The position numbers and the translations under genes were made by a program. Below the pieces are notes generated by a model. It was not told the DNA's origin, searched no databases, and saw nothing but the letters and a program-made list of their open reading frames with translations. Positions 53,291-62,081 of a DNA stretch of 64,000 nt are shown here, one piece after another (position 1 is the stretch's first letter; each line of letters starts with the position of its first letter). This DNA is from Clostridia bacterium (GTDB lineage Bacteria; Bacillota; Clostridia; Oscillospirales; CAG-272). The DNA is taken from the NCBI GenBank assembly GCA_017408585.1, contig JAFQUJ010000015.1, positions 47,655 to 111,654 of the forward strand. The letters are read 5' to 3'.

Positions 53291-54178
53291 TTATTTTATA
53301 ATAGCATTAATCATTTCGATATAGTATGAATCGGGATGGCTTTTTGTAACGATTTTACGATTTGAGCTTGGGTCGATTTCAAAATAGTTAGCTCCTGTGC
53401 TAGCATCAACACTCACAGTGGCGTTATATGCCGAATAGCCTGCCTCTTGCTCGTCGCCTATTATTGCCATAAGGCACAGCATGGGGTCCCATGATTCTCT
53501 TCCCGTTGGCACACCGTTGTTCCAATCGCAAAGCACATCATAGAGGCAATCGCCCTCGGTGATATTTTCACAGGTTACCACCTGTGATCCAATTTCCCAG
53601 CCTAAGAAGGTGATGGGGCAGGGCGCACTCTTACAGATTATATTTGCGCCAACACAAGCCTCGGGATAGCGTGAGAAGTTAAATTCGGTAGCTCCCTGAT
53701 GAGAGTATCTTCCACCCATTATCCAGAGCTTTTCTACCTTTTCCTCAAACAGCTCCATTCCCGTTTTGGGAGAAATGTCGTCACCCTCGCTTTGAAGTGC
53801 CCGTGCCAGCGTGTGCAAAAAGCCGATTTCCATAATCTCGACCTTACCCTCACTCTCGGCGAGCAATCTGCGATATAGCCTTACCGCATCCTCTGCGTCA
53901 TCATTTGTTTTATCGGGAGCATATTTCGCAAGACGCGCCTGATACCTTGCATCAAGAGCAAGGTGCGCTACGCTTTTATCAACTCCAACCGCAATATTTT
54001 CCATTCCCTCTGTATTAAGCAGTCCATAAACCGAGGATGCTGTGTTTACATTACAGGTGTTTACGCATACGCCGAGTAATTTCGCCTTTCCCGCCTTATG
54101 AAATCTTGAAATTAGCCTTAGTGCGACAACATCGTCGCAGTCCTCGCCCCAATCTGTTCCTAAAATAAAGCTTCTCAT
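53291..54178 (-). CDS. Nucleoside hydrolase-like protein
   Basis: 295 aa. The N-terminal Ca-binding motif DTDPGxDDAxA is altered to GTDWGEDCDDVVAL, which keeps the key Asp residues; the later segment AYNATVSVDAST is in the family position. It cleaves N-glycosidic bonds of nucleosides or, in divergent members, other ribosides. Operon with a HAD phosphatase and sugar isomerase suggests salvage of a sugar released from a nucleoside-like compound. Confidence 0.8.
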   Translation of the reverse strand: MRSFILGTDWGEDCDDVVALRLISRFHKAGKAKLLGVCVNTCNVNTASSVYGLLNTEGMENIAVGVDKSVAHLALDARYQARLAKYAPDKTNDDAEDAVRLYRRLLAESEGKVEIMEIGFLHTLARALQSEGDDISPKTGMELFEEKVEKLWIMGGRYSHQGATEFNFSRYPEACVGANIICKSAPCPITFLGWEIGSQVVTCENITEGDCLYDVLCDWNNGVPTGRESWDPMLCLMAIIGDEQEAGYSAYNATVSVDASTGANYFEIDPSSNRKIVTKSHPDSYYIEMINAIIK

Positions 54179-54194
54179 TTTTATCTCCTTTTTA

Positions 54195-55013
54195 TTATAG
54201 CTTGATATGCTCTAAGAGCCATCTCGCAACGCCATCGTCCTCGTTTGATGGGATTATGCCTGTTGCGATTTTTTTGAGTGGCTCGTCTGCGTTTTCAACC
54301 GCATAGCACTCATCGCACGCCTCAAACATGGAGGCGTCGTTTTTTCCATCGCCAAAGCACACAACCCTGTGTGCGCCAAGAAGGGCCTTTAGTTTTTTGA
54401 TTGCACTTGCCTTGCTTGCGCCCTTGGGGTGAATTTCAAGCCACCAATCTCCGCTGTATTGCTCCTTATAGCACACGCATTCGTATTTTATCTCAAGCGC
54501 AGAGCAAAGCTCCTTTAAAAGCGCCTCATCGCCCATGATTGTAAAGTGAAATACCTCTCCAAGATAGAGCCTATTATGCTCGACAGGGTTTTCTCTTTTA
54601 TCACCCTTGTGCTCGCTAAGAAAATGCTCTTGACCGAGGCTTGTGTGTCCCTTAACATAAGAAAAGCGCTCCTCTCCATCTACTGTTGCGTAAACGAAGG
54701 GATATATATCGTTTTTCTCCAAAAGAGCCTTGATTTCGCACACATCCTCGCTCGAAAAGCTGTCAATCAATAGCTTTTCGCCTGTTTTTAGATCTAAAAT
54801 GAATGTGCCATTATAGATTATTACAGGAATTTTTGGCTCGAAGTCACCAATGATTTGCCTTGCACTAACATACGATCTTGCTGTGGCATAGGTTATGAGC
54901 GCGCCCCTTTCAATTAAAGCATCAAGCGTCCTTCTTGAAAAGTGGGTTATTTTTTTATCGTTTGTTAAAAGCGTTCCGTCAAGGTCGGTGACATATAGTG
55001 TTTTTTTATTCAT
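54195..55013 (-). CDS. Cof-type HAD hydrolase
   Basis: 272 aa. Motif I VTDLDGTLLT (catalytic Asp), a C2 cap, and motif IV FGDGKNDASMFEACD. A sugar-phosphate or nucleotide phosphatase. 3 nt downstream of the SASA-type esterase gene and 16 nt before the nucleoside hydrolase. Confidence 0.92.
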   Translation of the reverse strand: MNKKTLYVTDLDGTLLTNDKKITHFSRRTLDALIERGALITYATARSYVSARQIIGDFEPKIPVIIYNGTFILDLKTGEKLLIDSFSSEDVCEIKALLEKNDIYPFVYATVDGEERFSYVKGHTSLGQEHFLSEHKGDKRENPVEHNRLYLGEVFHFTIMGDEALLKELCSALEIKYECVCYKEQYSGDWWLEIHPKGASKASAIKKLKALLGAHRVVCFGDGKNDASMFEACDECYAVENADEPLKKIATGIIPSNEDDGVARWLLEHIKL

Positions 55014-55016
55014 TTG

Positions 55017-55898
55017 TCACTCTTGGCTCGCTCTTCTCTTTATAAAATCCTCAAGAATGGTATTCGCCACCCATGTGTTCATTTCGCCTGTATAGTGAAT
55101 TAAATCCCAACGGAAAATGTTCTTATCCCATGCGTATTCGTCGTAGAAGGGGCAATTCTTTGGCTCAAAGGTGGTGGTTGCCTCTTGCTCCGTGCTTAGC
55201 TCGTCAAAGACTTGATTTATATATTCCATAGCCTCTAGATGAGCGCCCGTTGGGTCTTCCTTTAGCATTACATCCTTAAATGGCAATCTGTGTAAAACGA
55301 CGGGGACTGTGTAGCCTATCGCCTCTCTTAGCCCTGCGAAGAAGCGCTTATATGCAGGCTTCAGCTCCACCCTCAAGCTGTCTAGCAGGTATCTTGTTTC
55401 TTGCTCTCCGCCACGCCAGTGAAGTCCTACAAACTCGGGCTCTAAATCGCACATATCGAGGTGCTTGCGAAGGAGCTGTAAAATGTGAACTGTAAATGGA
55501 TAAAGGGAAATATCAACATCGCCGAGCTTGCCCGGAATTAGCCTTCTTTCTCTGTTCATGCTCCACATACCAAACAAGCCCTGTGAGCCTATTGCGATAT
55601 GAATTATATATAGGTCGGGCAAGCCCGCCTTGTTTCCGCTGTCGATTTCTGCCTGCCAAGCGCGTGCAAGCTGATTTGCGACGGAATATGTATTATCCTG
55701 TGTTTCAGCTAGGTTCATTCCATAGCTTGTATAATGACTGAATTTTAGTCGTTCGGTGTCGAAGGACTGATTTGGTTCTCTGTTTAGCCCCCACACATTA
55801 CTCAGAGGCTCAATTATGTCCTCCTCCTTCATGGGCATTGCGTGTCCTACTGCGTTTGACTGACCAAACAGCATAAAAATTGCTACCTTGTTTTTCAT
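55017..55898 (-). CDS. Sialate O-acetylesterase-like SGNH protein
   Basis: 293 aa, no signal peptide. LFGQSNAVGH near the N-terminus is the Ser block of the SASA (PF03629) carbohydrate esterase family, and GLHWRGGEQE a conserved middle block. It likely removes acetyl groups from sugars. First gene of the 55898-52435 operon; RBS AAAGGAG. Confidence 0.85.
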   Translation of the reverse strand: MKNKVAIFMLFGQSNAVGHAMPMKEEDIIEPLSNVWGLNREPNQSFDTERLKFSHYTSYGMNLAETQDNTYSVANQLARAWQAEIDSGNKAGLPDLYIIHIAIGSQGLFGMWSMNRERRLIPGKLGDVDISLYPFTVHILQLLRKHLDMCDLEPEFVGLHWRGGEQETRYLLDSLRVELKPAYKRFFAGLREAIGYTVPVVLHRLPFKDVMLKEDPTGAHLEAMEYINQVFDELSTEQEATTTFEPKNCPFYDEYAWDKNIFRWDLIHYTGEMNTWVANTILEDFIKRRASQE

Positions 55899-55928
55899 AG
55901 GGTTCTCCTTTCGGCTTGATACAATATT

Positions 55929-55957
55929 AGTTTACTCTATTTTCGTTTCTTTTTCAA
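55929..55957 (-). promoter_or_regulatory. Promoter of the esterase/HAD/nucleoside hydrolase operon
   Basis: TTGAAA (55957-55952), 17-bp spacer, TAAACT (55934-55929), minus strand. Confidence 0.7.
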
Positions 55958-55969
55958 GTAGGTACAAAA

Positions 55970-55999
55970 AAATAAAGGGCCATTGACCCTTTATTTTAT
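55970..55999 (-). terminator. Terminator of the PlsC-like gene
   Basis: AAATAAAGGG / CCCTTTATTT hairpin, just past the stop at 56003. Confidence 0.75.
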
Positions 56000-56002
56000 A
56001 TA

Positions 56003-57214
56003 TTATCTGCGCGCGAGCTTTGAATTTAGCTCATAGAAAATCTCGACCATATTTACAATCTTTGCAGCAAGGTGTCCCTCGTCAAGCATAAGACGATAAA
56101 TATCCGGCCCTTTTTGTAGCTCTATGTATTTTCCGGGCTTGAACGGAAGTGATGCAAAGGTCGCGATTGGAATTTCTATTGGCTCGCTTTCCTGTGGGCT
56201 ATCAATGAAAATCATAAACTTTTCATTATCAAGCGTTATTCTGCCCGAGCTTACCTCGACAAACTTGCGTCTTTCATAATCTATCATTTGAATTTTCGTG
56301 GAGGCGCTGATGGCGTTGAGCGCTCCGTGCTCGATTTTTTCTCTTTCGAGCTCATAAATCATTTTGCTCCAATCGGAAACATAGCGAATTTCCTCGCCTA
56401 TGCCCTTTTCATTTTTCAAAAAGCCGTATGCGTCGCTTATTTGCTCGTAGCCACACTCAGTACAGTAAATTCTGTTACCCTGTGTGCGAATTTTAAACTC
56501 CGATTTACAATGAGGGCACATATAGAGAACATTTTCAAGTCCTTCTAGGTTGTCGCCGTTTTTGTATTTTATCAGCATATTTTCTTGTTCACGATATGCG
56601 TCAAAGAGCAGAGCCGGCTCGGCAATAGCCTTTATCTCGGGCTCTTTCATTGTGGCAAGCTCTTCCTTATCAAAGAGCTTATAAATATCAAGGGTTGTTC
56701 TGCCCTTTCTCTTGAATGGCGACCACTTTGGCGAAACGAAATATGTGCCACAGGTTTTCGCCATATAGACATCTGTGCCAAGCCATTTTAGGAACTTGTA
56801 TGTGGCGTCCGGAATCGGTGTTGAAACGCCATCTGCACACATAAGGCCGGCAGGATATATCACAAGAATTTTGCCTTGATCTATTGCGGTTTTCATTCTT
56901 TTAAGGTCAGTTACAGTCGTTTGGAACTGTTGCTTTGGAATAACCTTAATTTTAGTCATAACGCCCTTTACGGGGAGCGTGTTATAAAACGAGTCGCTGA
57001 CAACAAAGGTCATAAGGCGTTGGCTTGCGCCGATTAGGTTTACAAAGTCAAGCGCTGCCTGATGGTTTGCGATAATCACAAAAGGACCCTTCTTGCCCTT
57101 TATCTCGTTTCTTATAATCCTTCTTTTGAAAACAACCTTAGCATAAAACCATGCCGCTATCTTTGTAATTCTATACAAAAATCTGCTTTGCCTTTTCTGC
57201 CTCATAGTATCCAT
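56003..57214 (-). CDS. PlsC-type acyltransferase with a zinc-ribbon C-terminal region
   Basis: 403 aa, longer than usual 1-acylglycerol-3-phosphate acyltransferases (about 200-250). The N-terminal half has the HxxxxD motif NHQAALDF (about 49) and IYPAGLMCADG in place of the FPEGTRS block. Residues about 232-265 hold two CxxC pairs (CPHC, CTEC) forming a zinc ribbon, followed by an unassigned domain. The fusion may couple lipid synthesis to a partner; acyl acceptor unknown. Confidence 0.82.
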   Translation of the reverse strand: MDTMRQKRQSRFLYRITKIAAWFYAKVVFKRRIIRNEIKGKKGPFVIIANHQAALDFVNLIGASQRLMTFVVSDSFYNTLPVKGVMTKIKVIPKQQFQTTVTDLKRMKTAIDQGKILVIYPAGLMCADGVSTPIPDATYKFLKWLGTDVYMAKTCGTYFVSPKWSPFKRKGRTTLDIYKLFDKEELATMKEPEIKAIAEPALLFDAYREQENMLIKYKNGDNLEGLENVLYMCPHCKSEFKIRTQGNRIYCTECGYEQISDAYGFLKNEKGIGEEIRYVSDWSKMIYELEREKIEHGALNAISASTKIQMIDYERRKFVEVSSGRITLDNEKFMIFIDSPQESEPIEIPIATFASLPFKPGKYIELQKGPDIYRLMLDEGHLAAKIVNMVEIFYELNSKLARR

Positions 57215-57259
57215 CTCCTGTGGTTTACTTATATGTCATTTGGATATGTTGCTTTTTAT

Positions 57260-57288
57260 ATTTTACCACACTATTTGCTAAATTGCAA
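57260..57288 (-). promoter_or_regulatory. Promoter of the PlsC-like gene
   Basis: TTGCAA (57288-57283), 17-bp spacer, TAAAAT (57265-57260), minus strand. Confidence 0.65.
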
Positions 57289-57342
57289 TAAAAATCGACG
57301 CTTTATTGATCTGTCAATGACCTCTTTCGCCTTAAAAAAGTC

Positions 57343-57372
57343 AAAAATCGCACACATGGTGCGATTTTTTTA
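57343..57372 (-). terminator. Terminator of rtcB
   Basis: AATCGCAC-ACATG-GTGCGATT with A/T runs, overlapping the stop region of rtcB. Confidence 0.8.
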
Positions 57373-58557
57373 ATTTCTTTTGCTGTCCTTTAAGTTGTAA
57401 ATTGGCTTTATTGTTTTTACAATTTCGACGCTTGGAGCTATCAAACGGACTATTTCATCCATCGGCTTATACGCCATTGGGCTTTCGTCTATGGTTGAAA
57501 GATTTGCGCTTGTGGTGTAAATTCCTTCCATGGCGCGCTTGTATTCGTCCTCGGTAAAGAGCTCCTTCGCCTCGCCACGACTAACTAGGCGTCCTGCGCC
57601 GTGCGGTGCGCTAAAATTCCAATCCTCGTTACCCTTACCTCTTACGATAAGACAGCCATCTCTCATGTTCATTGGAATTAGCAAAAGCTCACCCTCGTAT
57701 GCAGGGATTGCGCCCTTGCGAATTATTCCTCTTTCGTCAATAAAATTGTGCATTGTTTCAAAGCTCTGCGCCTTATGAATGCCCAAAAATTTCATAATAT
57801 CGTCAGCGATTTTTCTGCGATTTTTAGTCGCAAACTCTTGACAAATTCGCATATCGTGCAAGTAGTTCTCGCTCTCGTCACCCTCAAAGTAGCAAAGCTC
57901 CGCCGGGGTTTTCGTGCGATATGCGTATTCTCTTGTTATCCTTTCAAGTTCTGCTTGTAGCTCCTGAGCCTTGCCCTGCGCCATAAGGCGATCGTGCGCC
58001 TCTCTTTTTGCCATTTCGGGAGCGTTTTTGCAGGCTAGAAAAGCTTTTTGCTCGTAAATTTTTGCGACCTGCATTCCAAGATTGCGCGACCCTGTGTGAA
58101 TTATTAGATATATATTACCCTCATCGTCCTTGTCAAGCTCAATAAAGTGGTTACCACCACCAAGCGTTCCAAGAGAGCGATAAATTCTATCGAGCGAGCG
58201 AAGCTCATCATAGCATCTAAGCTCCTTTATAAGCCTTACCTCACTATATTCGTCACGAAGCCTTGCTCCTGTTGGAATGTTATTTACGATAAAGTTGTCA
58301 AGGCTTGGCAAATCCACATATATCTTGCCAAGGCAAACGGTGAGCATACCACAGCCGATATCCACGCCTATGACATTGGGAATGATTTTGTCGCTCATTG
58401 TGGCAGTAAAGCCTACAACACAGCCTGTGCCGATATGGGCATCGGGCATGATTCTAACCCTAGATGATGCAAACGGTGGCTGTGCCATGAGCGTATATAT
58501 CTGGTTTGTAGTTGCTCCGTCAATGTTTTCTGTGAAAATTTTAAGATCGTACGCCAC
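57370..58557 (-). CDS. rtcB: RtcB-family RNA ligase
   Basis: GTP/Mn-dependent RNA ligase joining 3'-phosphate and 5'-OH ends, 395 aa. Motifs: MPDAHIG, NVIGVDIGCGM (Asp/Cys metal ligands), LGGGNHFIE, IHTGSRNLG and NFSAPHGAGR with the guanylated His. The start is GTG at 58557 behind a perfect GGAGGTGA. No archease or rtcA next to it. Its own promoter is weak; readthrough from purC is possible. Confidence 0.93.
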   Translation of the reverse strand: MAYDLKIFTENIDGATTNQIYTLMAQPPFASSRVRIMPDAHIGTGCVVGFTATMSDKIIPNVIGVDIGCGMLTVCLGKIYVDLPSLDNFIVNNIPTGARLRDEYSEVRLIKELRCYDELRSLDRIYRSLGTLGGGNHFIELDKDDEGNIYLIIHTGSRNLGMQVAKIYEQKAFLACKNAPEMAKREAHDRLMAQGKAQELQAELERITREYAYRTKTPAELCYFEGDESENYLHDMRICQEFATKNRRKIADDIMKFLGIHKAQSFETMHNFIDERGIIRKGAIPAYEGELLLIPMNMRDGCLIVRGKGNEDWNFSAPHGAGRLVSRGEAKELFTEDEYKRAMEGIYTTSANLSTIDESPMAYKPMDEIVRLIAPSVEIVKTIKPIYNLKDSKRN

Positions 58558-58590
58558 CTAAATCACCTCCTATATGGGTAGCATTTAATC

Positions 58591-58622
58591 AAAATAGCCC
58601 ACAACGAGGTGGGCTATTTTTG
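58591..58622 (-). terminator. Terminator of purC
   Basis: AATAGCCCAC / GTGGGCTATT hairpin with A/T runs, 3 nt from the purC stop. Confidence 0.8.
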
Positions 58623-58624
58623 GA

Positions 58625-59323
58625 TTATCTGTTAAGGATAAGCTTTGTAAGCTCGATAGGATCAACGATTGTATCGCCCTTATAAACGCGCATATTTCCT
58701 GATGCGATTTCGTCGATAAGAATAACCTCTCCGTTATTGTATCCAAACTCAAACTTAATGTCCCAAAGGTCAAGACCGATTGTTTTGAGATCGTCAGCTA
58801 CTATCTTTGTGATAGCGAGAGTTTGCTTCTTCATGCTCTCAAACATTTCGGGTGTCATAACTCCAAGAACTGCAAGTCCCTCACCTGTAACTAGTGGGTC
58901 GCCCTTAGCGTCATTCTTAAAGGTACACTCAACATATCCACCCTCAAGTCTTGTTCCGTCCTTAATATATTCGCCATATCTACGAATGAAGCTTCCTGTT
59001 GCAACAAGTCTGCAAATAACCTCAAGACCGTTTCCGCCCTGTGCCTTTCCAAAGCATTCAGCCGGAAGAACCTCCATTGTAGCCTCGTCAACATTTGCGC
59101 TTACATAGTGAGTCTTGATGCCAGCCTTTTTGAGCAAGTCGAAATAGTACACAGATGTGCGAAGATTTGCCTTTCCAATGCCCTCGATTGTAAGTCCAAC
59201 AGAGTTTTCACCCGGATCGAACACGCCGTCCTTTCCTGTGCAATCGTCCTTGAACTTCAAAAGAACATTACCGTTCTCAAGCTGATATACATCCTTTGTT
59301 TTTCCTGAGTAAAGCATTTCCAT
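58625..59323 (-). CDS. purC: SAICAR synthetase
   Basis: Joins CAIR and Asp in purine synthesis. 232 aa, normal length. YSGKTKDVY (ATP binding), GSFIRRYG and [10 protein letters not shown] are diagnostic. It is separated from other pur genes. A TATAAT box lies about 20 nt upstream of the start within AT-rich DNA; I see no purine riboswitch there. Confidence 0.96.
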   Translation of the reverse strand: MEMLYSGKTKDVYQLENGNVLLKFKDDCTGKDGVFDPGENSVGLTIEGIGKANLRTSVYYFDLLKKAGIKTHYVSANVDEATMEVLPAECFGKAQGGNGLEVICRLVATGSFIRRYGEYIKDGTRLEGGYVECTFKNDAKGDPLVTGEGLAVLGVMTPEMFESMKKQTLAITKIVADDLKTIGLDLWDIKFEFGYNNGEVILIDEIASGNMRVYKGDTIVDPIELTKLILNR

Positions 59324-59456
59324 AGATTTTTACCTCGTTATTATAAATTATTAACAAAATAATAATATCACACCTTAAAGAAAAATTCAATATTTTTATG
59401 CTATAAATATAAAAAAATTTTTAAAAATATTTTCTCTATATATTGTGCAAATTGTC

Positions 59457-59489
59457 AAAACAGGCTCACACAAGGTGTGAGCCTGTTTA
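59457..59489 (-). terminator. Terminator of the CASTOR/POLLUX-like gene
   Basis: ACAGGCTCACAC / TGTGAGCCTGT with loop AAGG (partly paired), just past the stop at 59492. Confidence 0.85.
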
Positions 59490-59491
59490 TT

Positions 59492-61342
59492 TTAATAGCA
59501 TGCAAAAATCAGCTCGTCATCAGGGTAGATTGTGAGCGTTTCCTGCTTATCCATATCGTCACATAGCATTTGTAGAACTGACGGGGCGTCCTGCGCACGC
59601 TTGAAGCCTATGCACATCTTCTTTTTGCCGGATGCCACAAAGAAGGATTGCACCAGCTCAGACTTACAGCTAAATGAAAGGCTATCTCCGTGGAACACAA
59701 GTAGCTCTGATGCCTTAGCTACATCAAAGTCGATTTCGTCAAGGCTGTCCTCGTCACCATCGTTCGAGGCAATAATATCCTGATAGAATTTCTTTGACTC
59801 GGGGTGCGTTAGGAGCTGTATCATAAACAGAGATATGATTTTGCTTGAAATAACGACAGATACAACACCGAGGCTTTGCATAGGAGATAGATTTCTTGGA
59901 TTGATAATCTCAGAGAAAATTGGAATTTCTTTACCGATTTTTCCGCCTATTCTTATCGCAAGAAGCGAAATGAACACATCTGCGTCCTGATCTAGCTCCT
60001 CGCCTGTTTCGCTTGAAAGCAGAAGAATTTTCTTCTTGCCCTCAATTGAGCAAATATGCTCTGCCACCTCGTTGATATCCTCACTAAAGGAATGAATTTC
60101 ATAAGTGATATTTTTATTATAAAGCTTGTTAAATTTATCAAGCTCGTCAATTACGAAGCTCTCTCGATTGGAATCGGAGAAAATTATAAGCGTAAAGTTT
60201 TCTCTTTCGATATTCTCGCAATATTCAAGTGGCTTCACAAAGGATTTTGGCGCTTTTCTTATTCCAAGGTCAGTTTCGTTTTCGCTAAGAATATAGAGCT
60301 GGTCCTTCTCCTTCGTTCCGTCCTCACCGATTATATCATCATCGTCATAATTAATGATTGGAATACAGTTGCTATATTTATACAGAGCCTGCTCGATATC
60401 CATCGTTGGTATTCCGTAAAATTCACAGCCCTCATATGACAAAAGCTCATGATACAGATACGAGAATACAGGATTTACAACCGCCCTGCCAAGAACGCGT
60501 CCTATTACGGCATTATGAGAGAAAACGGAAACCTTGTTTGCAAAGGTATCGTTTGTTTGGGATATAAACTGCTCAATTTTCTCCGCAGTTTCATTCTTTT
60601 CAACCTCTACAACAATATTTGCATTTGTGCCGATATATAAAATCGCCATGAGCATTTTAAAAGCAGTTAAATCCTTGGTTGATATCGAATGAGTTCCTGT
60701 ATCCTCCTCGTTTGAAAGAAGAATTCCCACATGCTTGGCGCTTGAAAGAGAAATGTCGTTTAGATGCTTTGTGGAATTGGGGTCTCCGTTTTTGATAAAG
60801 AGCCTTATTCCCTTCATTTTCACATTGTTTTCTGAGAATATATTTTGAATTGAGGTCAAAACATCCTCAGTATCATTTTCGCTAAGAATTACTACTGTTT
60901 TGTCGCCCTCTAAAAACGAAAGATCATAAATAAGATTTGGCCCTATGCTTGACCAGTTCAAAAATACATAATGATTTTTGAGAATAAGCTTTCCTGCGTT
61001 TCTTAGTCGTTTATCAATTGTTGATTGCAAAACATCGGTTGTAAAACCGATAAGAGCGCCCGAGAAAATTACCATTTGCACAACAGTCAAAACTATTTTT
61101 ATGATAAAGCAAGCAAGATCGTCTTGATTATTTACAAAATCATAAATTCCGTCAGAGCACATTGTATATGTAAATAAATATGCAAGCTCATCAAAGAATG
61201 GATTTCCCGACACGATTGACAAAATCACGGTAAACAGTGCTATTACGAGCAAATTTACGAGCACCAAAATCAGCGCAATCGCTGCTCTTGGGTGAGAATA
61301 CCAAAGAAGCAAAAATTTATTACTTTTCTTGTTTTCGTTCAT
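59492..61342 (-). CDS. CASTOR/POLLUX-like ion channel with RCK-type domains
   Basis: 616 aa. Start at 61342 (GGAGAAGG RBS). Two clear membrane segments (about 17-43 and 78-104) flank a pore-like region, followed by two tandem RCK/TrkA-N-type Rossmann domains (about 120-330 and 375-570) as in plant nuclear channels CASTOR/POLLUX/DMI1. Bacterial relatives are presumed cation channels gated by ligand or Ca. Single gene with its own promoter. Confidence 0.8.
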   Translation of the reverse strand: MNENKKSNKFLLLWYSHPRAAIALILVLVNLLVIALFTVILSIVSGNPFFDELAYLFTYTMCSDGIYDFVNNQDDLACFIIKIVLTVVQMVIFSGALIGFTTDVLQSTIDKRLRNAGKLILKNHYVFLNWSSIGPNLIYDLSFLEGDKTVVILSENDTEDVLTSIQNIFSENNVKMKGIRLFIKNGDPNSTKHLNDISLSSAKHVGILLSNEEDTGTHSISTKDLTAFKMLMAILYIGTNANIVVEVEKNETAEKIEQFISQTNDTFANKVSVFSHNAVIGRVLGRAVVNPVFSYLYHELLSYEGCEFYGIPTMDIEQALYKYSNCIPIINYDDDDIIGEDGTKEKDQLYILSENETDLGIRKAPKSFVKPLEYCENIERENFTLIIFSDSNRESFVIDELDKFNKLYNKNITYEIHSFSEDINEVAEHICSIEGKKKILLLSSETGEELDQDADVFISLLAIRIGGKIGKEIPIFSEIINPRNLSPMQSLGVVSVVISSKIISLFMIQLLTHPESKKFYQDIIASNDGDEDSLDEIDFDVAKASELLVFHGDSLSFSCKSELVQSFFVASGKKKMCIGFKRAQDAPSVLQMLCDDMDKQETLTIYPDDELIFACY

Positions 61343-61376
61343 ACCCTTCTCCTTAAAAATGTTAAAGTATATTTTT

Positions 61377-61405
61377 AGTTTACCATATTTGTCTTGTTTT
61401 GTCAA
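61377..61405 (-). promoter_or_regulatory. Promoter of the channel gene
   Basis: TTGACA (61405-61400), 17-bp spacer, TAAACT (61382-61377), minus strand. Confidence 0.75.
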
Positions 61406-61421
61406 TAAAAAGAGAATAACG

Positions 61422-61455
61422 AAAAATCCACTAGCAAAAGCTAGTGGATTTTTTA
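61422..61455 (-). terminator. Terminator of the 142-aa gene
   Basis: AATCCACTAGC-AAAA-GCTAGTGGATT, the same stem and loop as at 51477-51508. Confidence 0.85.
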
Positions 61456-61468
61456 ACTAATCAATTAA

Positions 61469-61897
61469 TTAGTGTGTGTGTCTTGTCAATGTTTGGAGTG
61501 TTGAGTCATCAGCAAGCTTTGAAAGTCTCCAAAGCATCTCGTTTGCGTATGACTTAAGAACATCCTCATTGAAGCAGAAGAACCAGTGACGAAGCTCAAG
61601 ATATCCGTCATCACGAACGAATGCCCAGTAAGAAATGTTGCTGTTGTTGAACTCGTTTACAAGGTTAAGAACGCCGGGAGTCTTTTCGATCTTATCGAAT
61701 ACGGCTCTGAAGTTTGATCCGCCACCCTCGTAAATTGTGATGATGAAACGAATATCGTCGTCCATGTTCTTAAGAGTCAAGTTAGCGGTGATATCAATCT
61801 TACCGTCACCTGTCTTGTACTCGAAGTCGATCTCGCCCCAGTTTTGTTGAAGGTCTCTTTGGATGTAAGACATTACTCTTCTTAGATTAAGTGTCAT
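61469..61897 (-). CDS. Hypothetical protein, single gene
   Basis: 142 aa, not recognised. Alternating beta strands (DFEYKTGDGKIDITANLTL, FIITIYEGGG) and a C-terminal helix suggest a small alpha/beta protein, perhaps of the YbjN/secretion-chaperone fold. No signal peptide. Consensus promoter, so probably well expressed. Confidence 0.7.
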   Translation of the reverse strand: MTLNLRRVMSYIQRDLQQNWGEIDFEYKTGDGKIDITANLTLKNMDDDIRFIITIYEGGGSNFRAVFDKIEKTPGVLNLVNEFNNSNISYWAFVRDDGYLELRHWFFCFNEDVLKSYANEMLWRLSKLADDSTLQTLTRHTH

Positions 61898-61970
61898 TTT
61901 TTTGCTCTCCTTATGTATAATTTTTTGTTATATAAAGTCCTTTTAATAAATTTTGGCTTTATATATTAAT

Positions 61971-61999
61971 ATGATAGCATACCTGAATAAAATTGTCAA
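61971..61999 (-). promoter_or_regulatory. Promoter of the 142-aa gene
   Basis: TTGACA (61999-61994), 17-bp spacer, TATCAT (61976-61971), minus strand. Confidence 0.75.
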
Positions 62000-62081
62000 G
62001 AAATTTTTTAAAAGGTTTTTATTTTTCTTGAAATTGTCAACTTTTTGCTGACATTTTTGCCAAATTTAAGCAAAAATCGCC

